Shown piece after piece: positions 25,255 through 33,737 of a stretch of 64,000 nucleotides of DNA. The notes beneath the pieces were generated by a model, which was not told where the DNA came from, ran no database searches, and saw only the letters and a list, made by a program, of their open reading frames with translations. Every line of letters starts with the position of its first letter. Position 1 is the stretch's first letter. The position numbers and the translations under genes are program-made. The stretch comes from an uncultured Sulfurovum sp. (lineage in GTDB: Bacteria > Campylobacterota > Campylobacteria > Campylobacterales > Sulfurovaceae), in contig CACVAP010000011.1 in assembly GCA_902727895.1 (NCBI GenBank), positions 103,413 to 167,412 of the forward strand. The letters are read 5' to 3'.

Positions 25255-25704
25255 CTAAGATACTGACGCTTTTAACATCCAAATGTCTTTTTCAAATTTT
25301 GCAATATTATCATCTGCAAATGCAATGGTCGTTGTATCATTTAACTCAGATGCAAAGTTAGAGAGTTCTTTAAACTCATATAAAAAGTGAATATAGTCTG
25401 TTTTAATAATTTCTAAAACTTCTTTAGTATCAAATTCAGTTTTATCTGTCTCTTCTATATGTGAATATTCTACAGCTTGTGCCATGGTTACCAATGGTTT
25501 CTGACCCAACTGAAGTACTCTCTCTGCCGTATCATCAAATAGTGTTGCCATAGCAAGATACATCGTTTCAGTCATTGCATGAATTTCGTAAAATGCCATA
25601 CCTTTTATGTTCCAATGTAAATTATGTAATTTAATATGCATTACCATTGCATCGGCTTGAATTTGTTTTAGTTTATTAATTGTTTTCATATCTACTGTTT
25701 CCAT
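25255..25704 (-). CDS. dps: Dps-family miniferritin
   Basis: 149 aa. The intersubunit ferroxidase ligands of Dps are recognisable: His30 (LHNLHWN), His42 (YEIHAMTE), Glu46, and Asp57/Glu61 in LFDDTAERVLQLG. The Dps signature W-x-x-x-G (HWNIKGM) is present. Such dodecamers oxidise Fe(II) with peroxide and protect DNA. It lacks a Lys-rich N-terminal tail, so DNA binding is uncertain. RBS AGGATAATT. It is convergent with truB, single gene. Confidence 0.9.
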   Translation of the reverse strand: METVDMKTINKLKQIQADAMVMHIKLHNLHWNIKGMAFYEIHAMTETMYLAMATLFDDTAERVLQLGQKPLVTMAQAVEYSHIEETDKTEFDTKEVLEIIKTDYIHFLYEFKELSNFASELNDTTTIAFADDNIAKFEKDIWMLKASVS

Positions 25705-25880
25705 GTAATTATCCTATTTAAAAATTTATTGATAAGGTTATTTTAACATAAAGCTTTAACAGTTAATAGTATTAATAAGACAATTCATAATGAAACTAAG
25801 TATTGTTTTATGAAAAAAGCATTATTTTATGTAAAATAATATGGATATTTTTCAACAAAAAAATGAAAGAAAATAATAAA

Positions 25881-26639
25881 ATGACCCAAAAAGCCCACGC
25901 AAAAATAAACACTTTCCTAAAAATAACAGGACACCAAAATGGTTACCATACCCTACTCTCACGTTTTGTGAAAGTCCCAAACCTTTACGATGTAATCTCT
26001 TTTATACCCCAAGAGTGTAAAAGCTTCACCATAGAAGGATGTGGCGATGTACCTGTAGAGGTTAATACTATTTATAAATCTTTTGTAGCCATGCAAAACG
26101 AACTAACTATATATACAGACTTTTTTAAACATCATAAAGTAGTCGTAAAAAAGAACATTCCCTCAGGTGCTGGTCTTGGTGGTGGTTCTTCTGATGCTGC
26201 TGCTTTTATGCGTTTGTTTAATGAAGTTTGTAAACTGAACATCGACACCCCTACTCTGGCAAAAATAGGTTCAAGCGTTGGAGCAGATATTCCATTTTTT
26301 GTTTATGACTATGACGCTGCGAATGTTTCAGGTTTTGGTGAAGTTGTTGAAAAGTTTGAAGATGAGAGTTTTGAAATAGAACTCTATACACCCAATATTC
26401 ATTGTGATACAGCTTTGGTTTATAAAACTTTCAAACGTGAGTTGTTCGATAAAATCGAACCTACTGATTTTGATGGTTGGGAAAACCTATCTTCTAAAGA
26501 AGTCTTAAACTCAGTCGATGCTATTATGGCTAATGACTTGTATAAAGCTTCACTCATTGCCTACCCTAAACTAAAAGAAGAACAACCCAAAGGCTGGTAT
26601 TTTTCAGGCTCGGGTAGCACTTTTTTTAGGATTAAGTAG
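25881..26639 (+). CDS. ispE: 4-diphosphocytidyl-2-C-methyl-D-erythritol kinase
   Basis: 252 aa from ATG 25881, placed just before the family start AHAKINTFLKITG; the frame runs back to 25803 but that part is a low-complexity upstream stretch. GHMP kinase motifs: AKIN, PSGAGLGGGSSDAAAFMRLF (ATP loop) and GWYFSGSGSTFF. It phosphorylates CDP-ME in the non-mevalonate isoprenoid pathway. Slightly short for the family. In many relatives csrA and smpB are neighbours; they are absent here. Confidence 0.9.
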   Translation: MTQKAHAKINTFLKITGHQNGYHTLLSRFVKVPNLYDVISFIPQECKSFTIEGCGDVPVEVNTIYKSFVAMQNELTIYTDFFKHHKVVVKKNIPSGAGLGGGSSDAAAFMRLFNEVCKLNIDTPTLAKIGSSVGADIPFFVYDYDAANVSGFGEVVEKFEDESFEIELYTPNIHCDTALVYKTFKRELFDKIEPTDFDGWENLSSKEVLNSVDAIMANDLYKASLIAYPKLKEEQPKGWYFSGSGSTFFRIK

Positions 26640-26665
26640 TATAATAACTGATATAGGAGCATAAT

Positions 26666-27118
26666 ATGTTAGAACTTTTATCAACAGATTTACTTTGGTG
26701 GCATTGGATTGCTTTTGGACTTATTTTAGTGACACTTGAAATCTTTATTGGTACTTTTATGTTATTAGGACTGGGAGTTGCAGCCATGCTTGTAGGGGCT
26801 ACTGACAACCTTTTTAAAACTTCTATAGAAACAGAGCTAACATTATGGTTAATTCTTTCTTTACTCTCTATTCTCTTATGGTTCAAATACTTAAAAAACC
26901 CACGAGTAGAAACTACTGGACAATCTAATTACACACTAGAAACTTTAGGAACAGTAGAAGAAGCTATTTCAGCCAATGCTAGAGGTAAGGTGAAGTTTGA
27001 TGCACCTGTTCTTGGAAATACCACATGGTTTGCAACTTCAAAAGAAGACATAGCTATTAATAGCCGTGTTAAAATCATCGAAATTAAAGGTCAACTCATC
27101 GAAGTTGCCAATATATAA
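26666..27118 (+). CDS. NfeD-family membrane protein
   Basis: 150 aa: about three TM spans (WIAFGLILVTLEIFIGTF, LLGLGVAAMLVGA, LTLWLILSLLSILLWF) and a C-terminal OB-fold (GTVEEAISANARGKVKF, SRVKIIEIKGQLIEV). NfeD proteins partner with SPFH/stomatin proteins, and the next gene (17 bp on) is exactly that. RBS ATAGGAGC. Role: membrane microdomain or quality control, inferred from family. Confidence 0.85.
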   Translation: MLELLSTDLLWWHWIAFGLILVTLEIFIGTFMLLGLGVAAMLVGATDNLFKTSIETELTLWLILSLLSILLWFKYLKNPRVETTGQSNYTLETLGTVEEAISANARGKVKFDAPVLGNTTWFATSKEDIAINSRVKIIEIKGQLIEVANI

Positions 27119-27134
27119 AATAAAAGGATAAATA

Positions 27135-27989
27135 ATGGAATTAAATATACTCATCATATTAGCCGTAGCTGTCATCGTTACCCTTTATAAAGGAATCAAG
27201 ATTGTCCCTCAAGGTGAAGAATGGGTGGTTGAAAAACTTGGTAAGTTTTCACGTACACTTGAGCCTGGGTTAAATCTTATTATCCCTTATGTTGATGATG
27301 TACGTCAACGTATCTCAACACGTGACATCATTATGGATATTCCTCAACAAGAGGTTATTACCAAAGATAATGCTGTTATACGAACCAATGCCATTGCTTT
27401 TGTGCGTGTTACCAACCCTAAAGATGCACTCTATGGTGTAGAAGACTTTAAACTTGCCATTGCCAACCTCATCATGACTACTTTACGTTCTATTATTGGT
27501 GAAATGAAACTGGATGAAGCACTTTCAAATAGAGAAGCCATTAAAACTAGACTTAAAGAAACCATCATTGATGATGTTGCAGACTGGGGTGTTACCGTTA
27601 AATCAGTAGAAATCCAAGACATTAACCCAAGTGGTTCCATGCAAGATTCTATGGAACGTCAAGCAGCAGCAGAACGTGAAAGAAGAGCCATAGAAACCAC
27701 AGCAGAAGGTAACAAAAATGCTGCCATTTTAGAAGCACAAGGGAAACTAGAAGCTGCCAAACTAGAAGCACAAGCACAAGTAGCGTTAGCCTCTGCCTCT
27801 GCTGAAGCCATGGAAATGATAGCCAAAGCAACAGATGGAAAAGAGTTACCTGCCATGTTCTTACTAGGTGACCGTTACATTAACACTTTAGAAAAAATGA
27901 CACACTCACCAAATTCTAAGTTTGTGATTTACCCTGCTGATATTCAAGGTGCTATAAAAGGTATGCTTGGGTCAGTGTTTACTAAGTAA
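27135..27989 (+). CDS. SPFH/Band-7 membrane protein (stomatin/QmcA-like)
   Basis: 284 aa. N-terminal membrane anchor (LNILIILAVAVIVTLY), then the SPFH domain (VPQGEEWVVEKLGKF, PGLNLIIPYVDDV, DIPQQEVITKDNAVI), a long Ala/Glu helix (about 170-240) for oligomerisation, and a C-terminal tail. Forms a pair with the upstream NfeD gene. Its stop overlaps the end of the convergent ATPase gene by 8 bp, and its terminator lies inside that gene. Confidence 0.88.
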   Translation: MELNILIILAVAVIVTLYKGIKIVPQGEEWVVEKLGKFSRTLEPGLNLIIPYVDDVRQRISTRDIIMDIPQQEVITKDNAVIRTNAIAFVRVTNPKDALYGVEDFKLAIANLIMTTLRSIIGEMKLDEALSNREAIKTRLKETIIDDVADWGVTVKSVEIQDINPSGSMQDSMERQAAAERERRAIETTAEGNKNAAILEAQGKLEAAKLEAQAQVALASASAEAMEMIAKATDGKELPAMFLLGDRYINTLEKMTHSPNSKFVIYPADIQGAIKGMLGSVFTK

Positions 27990-29304
27990 ATTTTAGATAA
28001 TCCTCTTTTGTAACGACTAAAAAAGAAACTTTTTTAGTCGTTTTAATTATCGAACTCTTTCTTATTAAAGCCTCTTTTACTTTATCGTGCTTCACAGAAT
28101 TTTGCCATTTACATTCTATGAAACAAATATTATCATCATCAAAAGCGACAATATCTATCTCTTCTTTGTTATTCCACCATCGTCCTATCTTATGAGGTCT
28201 AAATGAGAAATATTTTTTGTGATTTAATAACATATCCTCTAAAACATAATCTTCAAACGCAAAAGAAACAAATCTATCATTAAAATTTAGTTCTAATTCA
28301 TCTAAAACGACATCGGTTTGATTCACTTCTAAATAGTTGTAGTTCTTATAAACATAGTAAAACCAAAAGTTTAAAAATTTATCTTTTATCTTATAACGAC
28401 CCAATTTACTTTTCAAGGGATTACTCTCTGTAATTGGTACTTCTTTCATCAAAATATCCAATTCCAAAAGCTTTTGTAAATAAGGGGTTAAAAACGTCGA
28501 AGGCTTACTAAGGTTTGAAGCAATAGCCCCTACTTTTGTATTACCTTTTGCAATGCTTTCTAAAATAGCAAAATAGTTTCCAGCATCTGAAATCTCTTGT
28601 TTTAATAAAAAATTTCCTTCGCTATAAAGATAGGCATTTTTATCCAATATTTTTTCAACGATATTCTCTTTAAAGCTTTTACTACTTTCATACTCATTAA
28701 GATACTTTGGGATGGTTCCAAATGAGGCATAAACATTCATAAGCTCTTCAGGGCTTAAATTTGGCAAAAATGTAGCTATGTATTTAAAGTGTAATGCTTT
28801 CAAGTGGATATTTGTTGTTCTTCTACCATAAAGAGGAGCATTGTATGCCAAAACTTCCGAATGCATCATAGATAGAACTGAACCACAAAGAATTAAATGA
28901 ATATTAGATTTAGAGAGGTAAAGATCCCAAACTCTTTGAAGTGATGAGGAAAAACCTTTTTCAAGTTTACATAAATTTTGATATTCATCAATCACTAAAA
29001 TTAACTTACTATCAAGTGGCAACTCTACTAAAAACTCGAAAGCATCGGTAAAACTCTCAAAGCTAAGGTTTTTAGCCACTCTAGGTTCTACAAATGCTTT
29101 AATTTGTTTGGTAAATCCCAATAGTTGCTGAGCAATATTTCCCTCTGTAGCATAAAGATAAATATGCGTTTTATCACGAATATACTCAGATATAAGTGCT
29201 GTCTTTCCAACACGTCGTCGTCCATAAATAACGCTAAAGGTAGCACTTTTCTTTACATACTCACTCTCTAAAACTTTTAACTCATCATTTCTATTTACAA
29301 ACAT
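27982..29304 (-). CDS. ATPase with DUF234-type C-terminus (archaeal ATPase/DEXX-box family)
   Basis: 440 aa. FVNRNDELKVLE and Walker A VIYGRRRVGKTALI at the N-terminus, Walker B KLILVIDEYQNL, then a winged-helix segment (NTKVGAIASNLSKPSTFLTPYLQKLLEL). The C-terminal ~90 residues form a PD-(D/E)XK-like nuclease core: EEIDIVAFDDDN then FIECKWQ (Asp, Glu, Lys triad). This architecture is common as solitary, scattered genes of unknown role, possibly in mobile or defence contexts. A nested palindrome overlaps its start codon. Confidence 0.8.
   Translation of the reverse strand: MFVNRNDELKVLESEYVKKSATFSVIYGRRRVGKTALISEYIRDKTHIYLYATEGNIAQQLLGFTKQIKAFVEPRVAKNLSFESFTDAFEFLVELPLDSKLILVIDEYQNLCKLEKGFSSSLQRVWDLYLSKSNIHLILCGSVLSMMHSEVLAYNAPLYGRRTTNIHLKALHFKYIATFLPNLSPEELMNVYASFGTIPKYLNEYESSKSFKENIVEKILDKNAYLYSEGNFLLKQEISDAGNYFAILESIAKGNTKVGAIASNLSKPSTFLTPYLQKLLELDILMKEVPITESNPLKSKLGRYKIKDKFLNFWFYYVYKNYNYLEVNQTDVVLDELELNFNDRFVSFAFEDYVLEDMLLNHKKYFSFRPHKIGRWWNNKEEIDIVAFDDDNICFIECKWQNSVKHDKVKEALIRKSSIIKTTKKVSFLVVTKEDYLKFT
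28012..28042 (+). terminator. Strong intrinsic terminator inside 3' end of the convergent ATPase gene
   Basis: AACGACTAAAAAAG, loop AAA, CTTTTTTAGTCGTT: a perfect 14-bp stem followed by TTAATTAT on the plus strand. It would stop transcription from the SPFH gene. The same bases encode the ATPase residues around TTKKVSFLVV. Confidence 0.75.
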
Positions 29305-29337
29305 TATAATATTCCTTATTATAAGATATATTATAAT
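29303..29337. promoter_or_regulatory. Nested palindrome over the ATPase start
   Basis: ATTATAATAT - TC - CTTATTATAAG - AT - ATATTATAAT: outer 10-bp arms are exact inverted repeats and the centre is itself a dyad (CTTAT-T-ATAAG). It covers the start codon (29302-29304), the AAGGA ribosome site and -10-like elements. It may be an operator or an mRNA structure hiding the ribosome site. Confidence 0.35.
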
Positions 29338-29391
29338 AATACTATTTATAAGTTAAAGTTAGTATTATTTCCTTCTTGATGAAAACAATGG

Positions 29392-30315
29392 TCAAACTTT
29401 TAACAACTCTAAAACCAATGCTTCTTTTTCAACAATCAAATTCTCTTTCAACTCATCAAAATAAGCATCCAAGTCATCAATCTCTTTGATAGTAATATAA
29501 GTATCACTTTGCATTAGTTCTTCTATCTCTTTAATGATAACTTTTATCTTCTCTCTCAAAACCTCTGATTTTTTTCTTAAAAGCTCTTTATCATTTATTT
29601 CATCAGAACCATAAGCAAAAGCTGTACCACTCTCTAAACCAACAAATATCTCTTTTACTTTGGCTAAGTCTTTTCTTTTATAGGCACTGTTAAGAGCGAT
29701 AAATATTTTTGTAGCCTCTTCTTTAAATGCGTCAGCTACAGTATCAGGGTGTGTTAACCTACTGGCTTTTCTATAAAGTTTTTTAAGCTCTTTCTCTTCT
29801 TCTTCTGTAAGTGAGAAAGGTTGCTCTTTAGATTGAGTAATAGCTTCTTCATAAAATGATTTATACTCATCTTTGGATGCCTTTAGCTCCTCTTCATCTA
29901 TCTTGCCTTTGTCATAAGACTTTTGAGCCACCTCTTGTTGCAGTCTCAAAATCTCTTCTATCACAGCCCCTAAGTGCCGATAATAATCAGAGGTAAAAGC
30001 ATTAATCTCAGCCAAGTACTCATTTTGACTCTCTGAGAGACTATTTAACTCTTTTTCCAAAATACTTAGCTCTACTCTTAGCCCTTGTATCTGTGGGTCT
30101 TCATAAACAGTTACCCCTGAAAAACGATGCACATAAGTTGTAATAGAAGAGATGACATGTTCATAGCGTTTATCCTCTATCATCTTCAATATCTCTTGCA
30201 CATCATTATCTATAGACAACTCTCTAAGTTTGGCTACTTGCTCCTCTATCATCTCATTTTCTTCTAAATCTATTGCCGAAGATATAAGCTCTAGGCGTTT
30301 TAGTATTTTTTTCAT
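29392..30315 (-). CDS. J-domain protein with long coiled coil
   Basis: 307 aa, Lys/Glu-rich and mostly helical. Residues about 168-215 hold a J-domain-like hairpin with the HPD tripeptide (RLTHPDT, HPD at 189-191) and the following helix (IFIALNSAYKRKDL). Coiled coils flank it (about 80-155 and 250-305). J domains stimulate DnaK-type chaperones; the client is unknown. 3 bp downstream of the DUF1566 gene, so the two form a likely operon. No signal peptide, so cytoplasmic. Confidence 0.65.
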   Translation of the reverse strand: MKKILKRLELISSAIDLEENEMIEEQVAKLRELSIDNDVQEILKMIEDKRYEHVISSITTYVHRFSGVTVYEDPQIQGLRVELSILEKELNSLSESQNEYLAEINAFTSDYYRHLGAVIEEILRLQQEVAQKSYDKGKIDEEELKASKDEYKSFYEEAITQSKEQPFSLTEEEEKELKKLYRKASRLTHPDTVADAFKEEATKIFIALNSAYKRKDLAKVKEIFVGLESGTAFAYGSDEINDKELLRKKSEVLREKIKVIIKEIEELMQSDTYITIKEIDDLDAYFDELKENLIVEKEALVLELLKV

Positions 30316-30318
30316 TTT

Positions 30319-30852
30319 TTAACCTCTTACACAACGAACTTCTACACTACCATTCTTATAAAAGCTGTAAGTATCACCACCATAAAAATTGATACCCCAA
30401 GCATCGCTAGTATCATTTACATTGATAGAGGAACTCCAATAGTAGATAGAACTAAAACCTTTTGATTTATGGCACTCCTGATAAAGTTTATTAGAGTTAT
30501 TTTTAGCCCTAACGACTTTTAAATTATCGTCATGCTGAGCTATAACTATTCCACCACAAGAGAAAATAACCTCTTTTAATTCCTCAATAGTTGGCAATCT
30601 CCAATCATCATACCCACCAAGCCTAAGATTTTTAGCATACTCCATCGCATCATACCAATTAATCCAATTTATCTCTTCTTCGGCTGTCTCTTTTTCCCAC
30701 ATCAAACCATTTATCATCATAACATCAGAATGAGTCACCAACTCTTTTTTAGAATTTTCAAGAATTTTATTGGTTCTGTTCATGATGTTGGTAGCTTTTC
30801 TTAATACTACTTCTGTGGATTCTTGGGTTATTAGGGTGTTTTGTTTTTTCAT
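30319..30852 (-). CDS. DUF1566 (Lcl C-terminal) domain protein
   Basis: 177 aa. The DUF1566 signature is clear: GLMWEKE, YAKNLRLGGYDDWRLPTIEELK, YWSSS and DAWGINFYGGDTYSF, ending VRCVRG. The domain resembles C-type-lectin/formylglycine-generating folds. Most members are secreted; this one has no signal peptide and begins with a Lys/Thr-rich helical stretch, so it may be cytoplasmic. It is co-directional with the J-domain gene with a 3-bp gap. Function unknown. Confidence 0.75.
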   Translation of the reverse strand: MKKQNTLITQESTEVVLRKATNIMNRTNKILENSKKELVTHSDVMMINGLMWEKETAEEEINWINWYDAMEYAKNLRLGGYDDWRLPTIEELKEVIFSCGGIVIAQHDDNLKVVRAKNNSNKLYQECHKSKGFSSIYYWSSSINVNDTSDAWGINFYGGDTYSFYKNGSVEVRCVRG

Positions 30853-30924
30853 GTTTTTCCTTCCATTTTCTTTATGATAGCAAAAAATAAATATACTTTG
30901 AATTTTTAAAAATAAAATAGCTTA

Positions 30925-31671
30925 TCAAGAAGTATAAGTTCTCAAACGCTTATACCTATCTCTAATCTTAGGATGCAAAACATTAAAATAAAACCCTAAT
31001 ACAATAAAGTCAAACGCAAAATAAAATGCTGCAATCCCCACAGGTGGGTTTCCACTTGGTAACCACTCAAGCTTTCCAAAAGCAATCTCTGGCCAATACC
31101 ATGTCCCCGTTGCTGTTCCTATCTGCTCCAAGTAAGCGACAATGAAAAACATAATCAAAAAGAAAAGTTGTGACTTCTTGGCATTGTACAAAATAATAAA
31201 AAAGATAACAGAATAAAGAAATCCAAACCAATCATTCGCCCAAAATAACCACACAAAACTATAGACTACTGAAAAAATAAACAACCATTTTTTAATAACA
31301 AGCTGATGATGCAAAATATATGGATGATGTGAAAGCCTAAACACCGAAGCAAAGATGAGACTATGCCCAAAAATGAGCCACAAAGGAATGTTCTCAAAAC
31401 GGTAATGATACATGCCTAGAACCATAGAAAGTATGTACTCTCCTGTTAATCCAACCACAATACCAATAAGCATTATCTCTCTAGCACGTTTAGAACTTCT
31501 CCAAAATGAAAAAGCAAAAGCCAAGCCAACTAAAACAACAGCTACTGCTTGTCCATGTCCTGAAAACCACCCATCACCTATGGGACTGTCAATGGTTAAA
31601 AAGAGTGCTGTTCCAATAAGGGTTTTGAGTATGGTTCTATAGGGGATTTGTTCTTTAGTTCTTAGGGTCAT
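30925..31671 (-). CDS. Polytopic membrane protein of unknown function
   Basis: 248 aa with about eight hydrophobic spans (for example AVAVVLVGLAFAFSF, IMLIGIVVGLTGEYILSMVLG, IPLWLIFGHSLIFASVF, LFFLIMFFIVAYLEQIG). The conserved-looking polar motifs GMYHYRFENIPLW and GTWYWPEIAFGKLEWLPSGNPP lie between spans. Resembles small integral-membrane enzymes, but no family can be named. It is divergent from rnr, 86 bp away. Confidence 0.55.
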   Translation of the reverse strand: MTLRTKEQIPYRTILKTLIGTALFLTIDSPIGDGWFSGHGQAVAVVLVGLAFAFSFWRSSKRAREIMLIGIVVGLTGEYILSMVLGMYHYRFENIPLWLIFGHSLIFASVFRLSHHPYILHHQLVIKKWLFIFSVVYSFVWLFWANDWFGFLYSVIFFIILYNAKKSQLFFLIMFFIVAYLEQIGTATGTWYWPEIAFGKLEWLPSGNPPVGIAAFYFAFDFIVLGFYFNVLHPKIRDRYKRLRTYTS

Positions 31672-31757
31672 GGGCTTCTCTTCTTCTGATTTCTAAAAGT
31701 ATAGCAAAATTGGCTACAATACTCTTAATAGAATAATACATTTATAACAGGAAAACC

Positions 31758-33719
31758 ATGTCACCATTTGCCATACAACTTATCAACGGTTTTAAAGAAA
31801 CCGATTTAGAATTAGAAGATAAAAATTCATTTCAAGCCCTACAACAACTTGGAGCCATTGAAGAAGTTGATGGACTATGGAAGTTAAAATCACTCTTTCG
31901 TGTAGGACAGCTCTATGTCAACAAAGAGGGTCGTGGTTTTGTAGAAGCCCAAACCAAAGAACAAAAAGATTTACTCGTAGAAGCACAAGACATGGGCGAA
32001 GCAAACCCTGGTGATGATGTGGTTGTAAAACGTATTATCGCTAGACGTGGTCGTGCTTCTGCTAAGGTTCAGCTAATTGTTCGTAAAGCTCATGTTTTCC
32101 AAATCGTTTATACTAACCGTAATGAGTCTGATGTATTTGAAATACTGGACTTAAAAACAGGATTGCCAACCAATGCTAAAATGGAGGGGATGGATTTAAA
32201 AGCCTTTAAACTAGGAACTGTCTTAAAGGTAGATTCTGAGACAGAAGAAGTACTTGAAGTATTTGGAGATTTGTCTCAGCCTAAAATAGATGAAAAAATC
32301 TCATTAGCCCTTTATAAAAGAGCCAATGAATTTGATGAAGACTGTAAAACACAAGCCAAAGAAGTAGAACAGGAAGTTACTAAATCTGAACACCCTACCC
32401 GTATGGATTTAACGCATTTAGACTTTTGTACCATTGACCCCATAACTGCGAAAGATTTTGATGATGCCATCTATTTTGACATGGAGGCATTTACCCTTTA
32501 TGTTGCCATTGCTGATGTTAGTCATTATGTAAACTATTTCTCACCTATAGACACCGAAGCAAAACGTCGTGGATTTACCACTTACTTTCCTCATAAATCT
32601 TTTCCAATGTTACCACGTGAACTTTCAGAGAACATTTGTTCACTTAAGCCTCATGTGGACAGACTCGCATTTGTAGCTAAAATAGAATTGGATAAAGATT
32701 CTCTACTTCCTATAAAAGAAGATTTTTTTGAAGCTCTTATTCATTCTAAGCGCCGATTTAATTATGAAGAGATAGATGTAATCATTGATACTAATGGTGA
32801 AAATGTTGTCAAAGAACATGAGAAACGTATTTTAGACTATCTATTACCTCTTCAAGACATCACGGCACGTCTACGCAAAAAACGTATGGGTAATGGTTTT
32901 GATTTTAGATCAGAGGAAATAAGACTTAACATAGATGCGAACCATGAACTCAAAGAAACTTCTGTTGAAACAGGAACACCATCGCACTCACTTATTGAAG
33001 AGTGTATGCTTTTAGCCAACCAAGCTTCTGCAAAACGTTTTACCTATGGTATCTTTAGAATTCACACACCACCACAGCTGAAAAAACTTGAAGAATTGTT
33101 AGAAGAACTTGCAGGCATTGGTCTGTTTGTAAAAGAGTATGATGAATCACCATCACTCATTAGAGCCATTCAAAAAGAGGCAGATATTATGAACATTGCT
33201 CCTGAAGTAGATAGCATGATTATTAAGTCTCTTAAACAAGCTTCTTATGCAGCAGAAAATGAAGGTCACTTTGGACTTGGTTTTTCTCATTACTCACACT
33301 TTACTTCGCCTATTCGTCGTTACTCTGACCTCATCTTACACCGACTTATAAAGTCACAGTTAAAAGAAGACGAAGAACAAAATGAGTATTTACTACGAAA
33401 CATTGAACCTCTTTGTCAAAGGGTTTCAGAACTTGAAAGAGAATCTACCAAAGCAGAATGGGATTTTAGAGATAGAAAACTAGCACGTTGGGCTGAAAAA
33501 CATATTGGTGAAGAGTTTAAAGCACATGTGGTTGAGGTTGGAGAAAATGCAAAAGCTGTCTTAGAAACAGAGGTTGAAGGAATTACCGTGAACCTTCATG
33601 GAGACAATGTATTATTATTTGACAAGGTGATTGTACGTATTGACACAGTTAGTATCGCCATGGCTAAGGTTCAAGCTGAGTTTGTAGCTAAAAGAGAAAA
33701 AGATATCATGGAGTTATAG
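31758..33719 (+). CDS. rnr: Ribonuclease R family exoribonuclease
   Basis: 653 aa, on the short side for RNase R (E. coli 813), as is usual in this phylum. An N-terminal cold-shock-like domain precedes the RNB domain, which starts FCTIDPITAKDFDDAIYFD with the catalytic acidic residues. Later motifs: RRGFTTYFPHKSFPMLPRELSENICSL, GHFGLGFSHYSHFTSPIRRYSDLILHR. A short C-terminal S1-like domain follows (EEFKAHVVEVGENAKAVLE). It degrades structured RNA 3'-5'. Confidence 0.92.
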   Translation: MSPFAIQLINGFKETDLELEDKNSFQALQQLGAIEEVDGLWKLKSLFRVGQLYVNKEGRGFVEAQTKEQKDLLVEAQDMGEANPGDDVVVKRIIARRGRASAKVQLIVRKAHVFQIVYTNRNESDVFEILDLKTGLPTNAKMEGMDLKAFKLGTVLKVDSETEEVLEVFGDLSQPKIDEKISLALYKRANEFDEDCKTQAKEVEQEVTKSEHPTRMDLTHLDFCTIDPITAKDFDDAIYFDMEAFTLYVAIADVSHYVNYFSPIDTEAKRRGFTTYFPHKSFPMLPRELSENICSLKPHVDRLAFVAKIELDKDSLLPIKEDFFEALIHSKRRFNYEEIDVIIDTNGENVVKEHEKRILDYLLPLQDITARLRKKRMGNGFDFRSEEIRLNIDANHELKETSVETGTPSHSLIEECMLLANQASAKRFTYGIFRIHTPPQLKKLEELLEELAGIGLFVKEYDESPSLIRAIQKEADIMNIAPEVDSMIIKSLKQASYAAENEGHFGLGFSHYSHFTSPIRRYSDLILHRLIKSQLKEDEEQNEYLLRNIEPLCQRVSELERESTKAEWDFRDRKLARWAEKHIGEEFKAHVVEVGENAKAVLETEVEGITVNLHGDNVLLFDKVIVRIDTVSIAMAKVQAEFVAKREKDIMEL

Positions 33720-33735
33720 AGGGCATACCTCTATA
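33715..33735 (+). terminator. Hairpin at rnr stop
   Basis: TATAGAGG, loop GCATA, CCTCTATA: an 8-bp stem containing the rnr stop, followed by TTCTAATCTTC. Moderate terminator between convergent genes. Confidence 0.5.
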
Positions 33736-33737
33736 TT

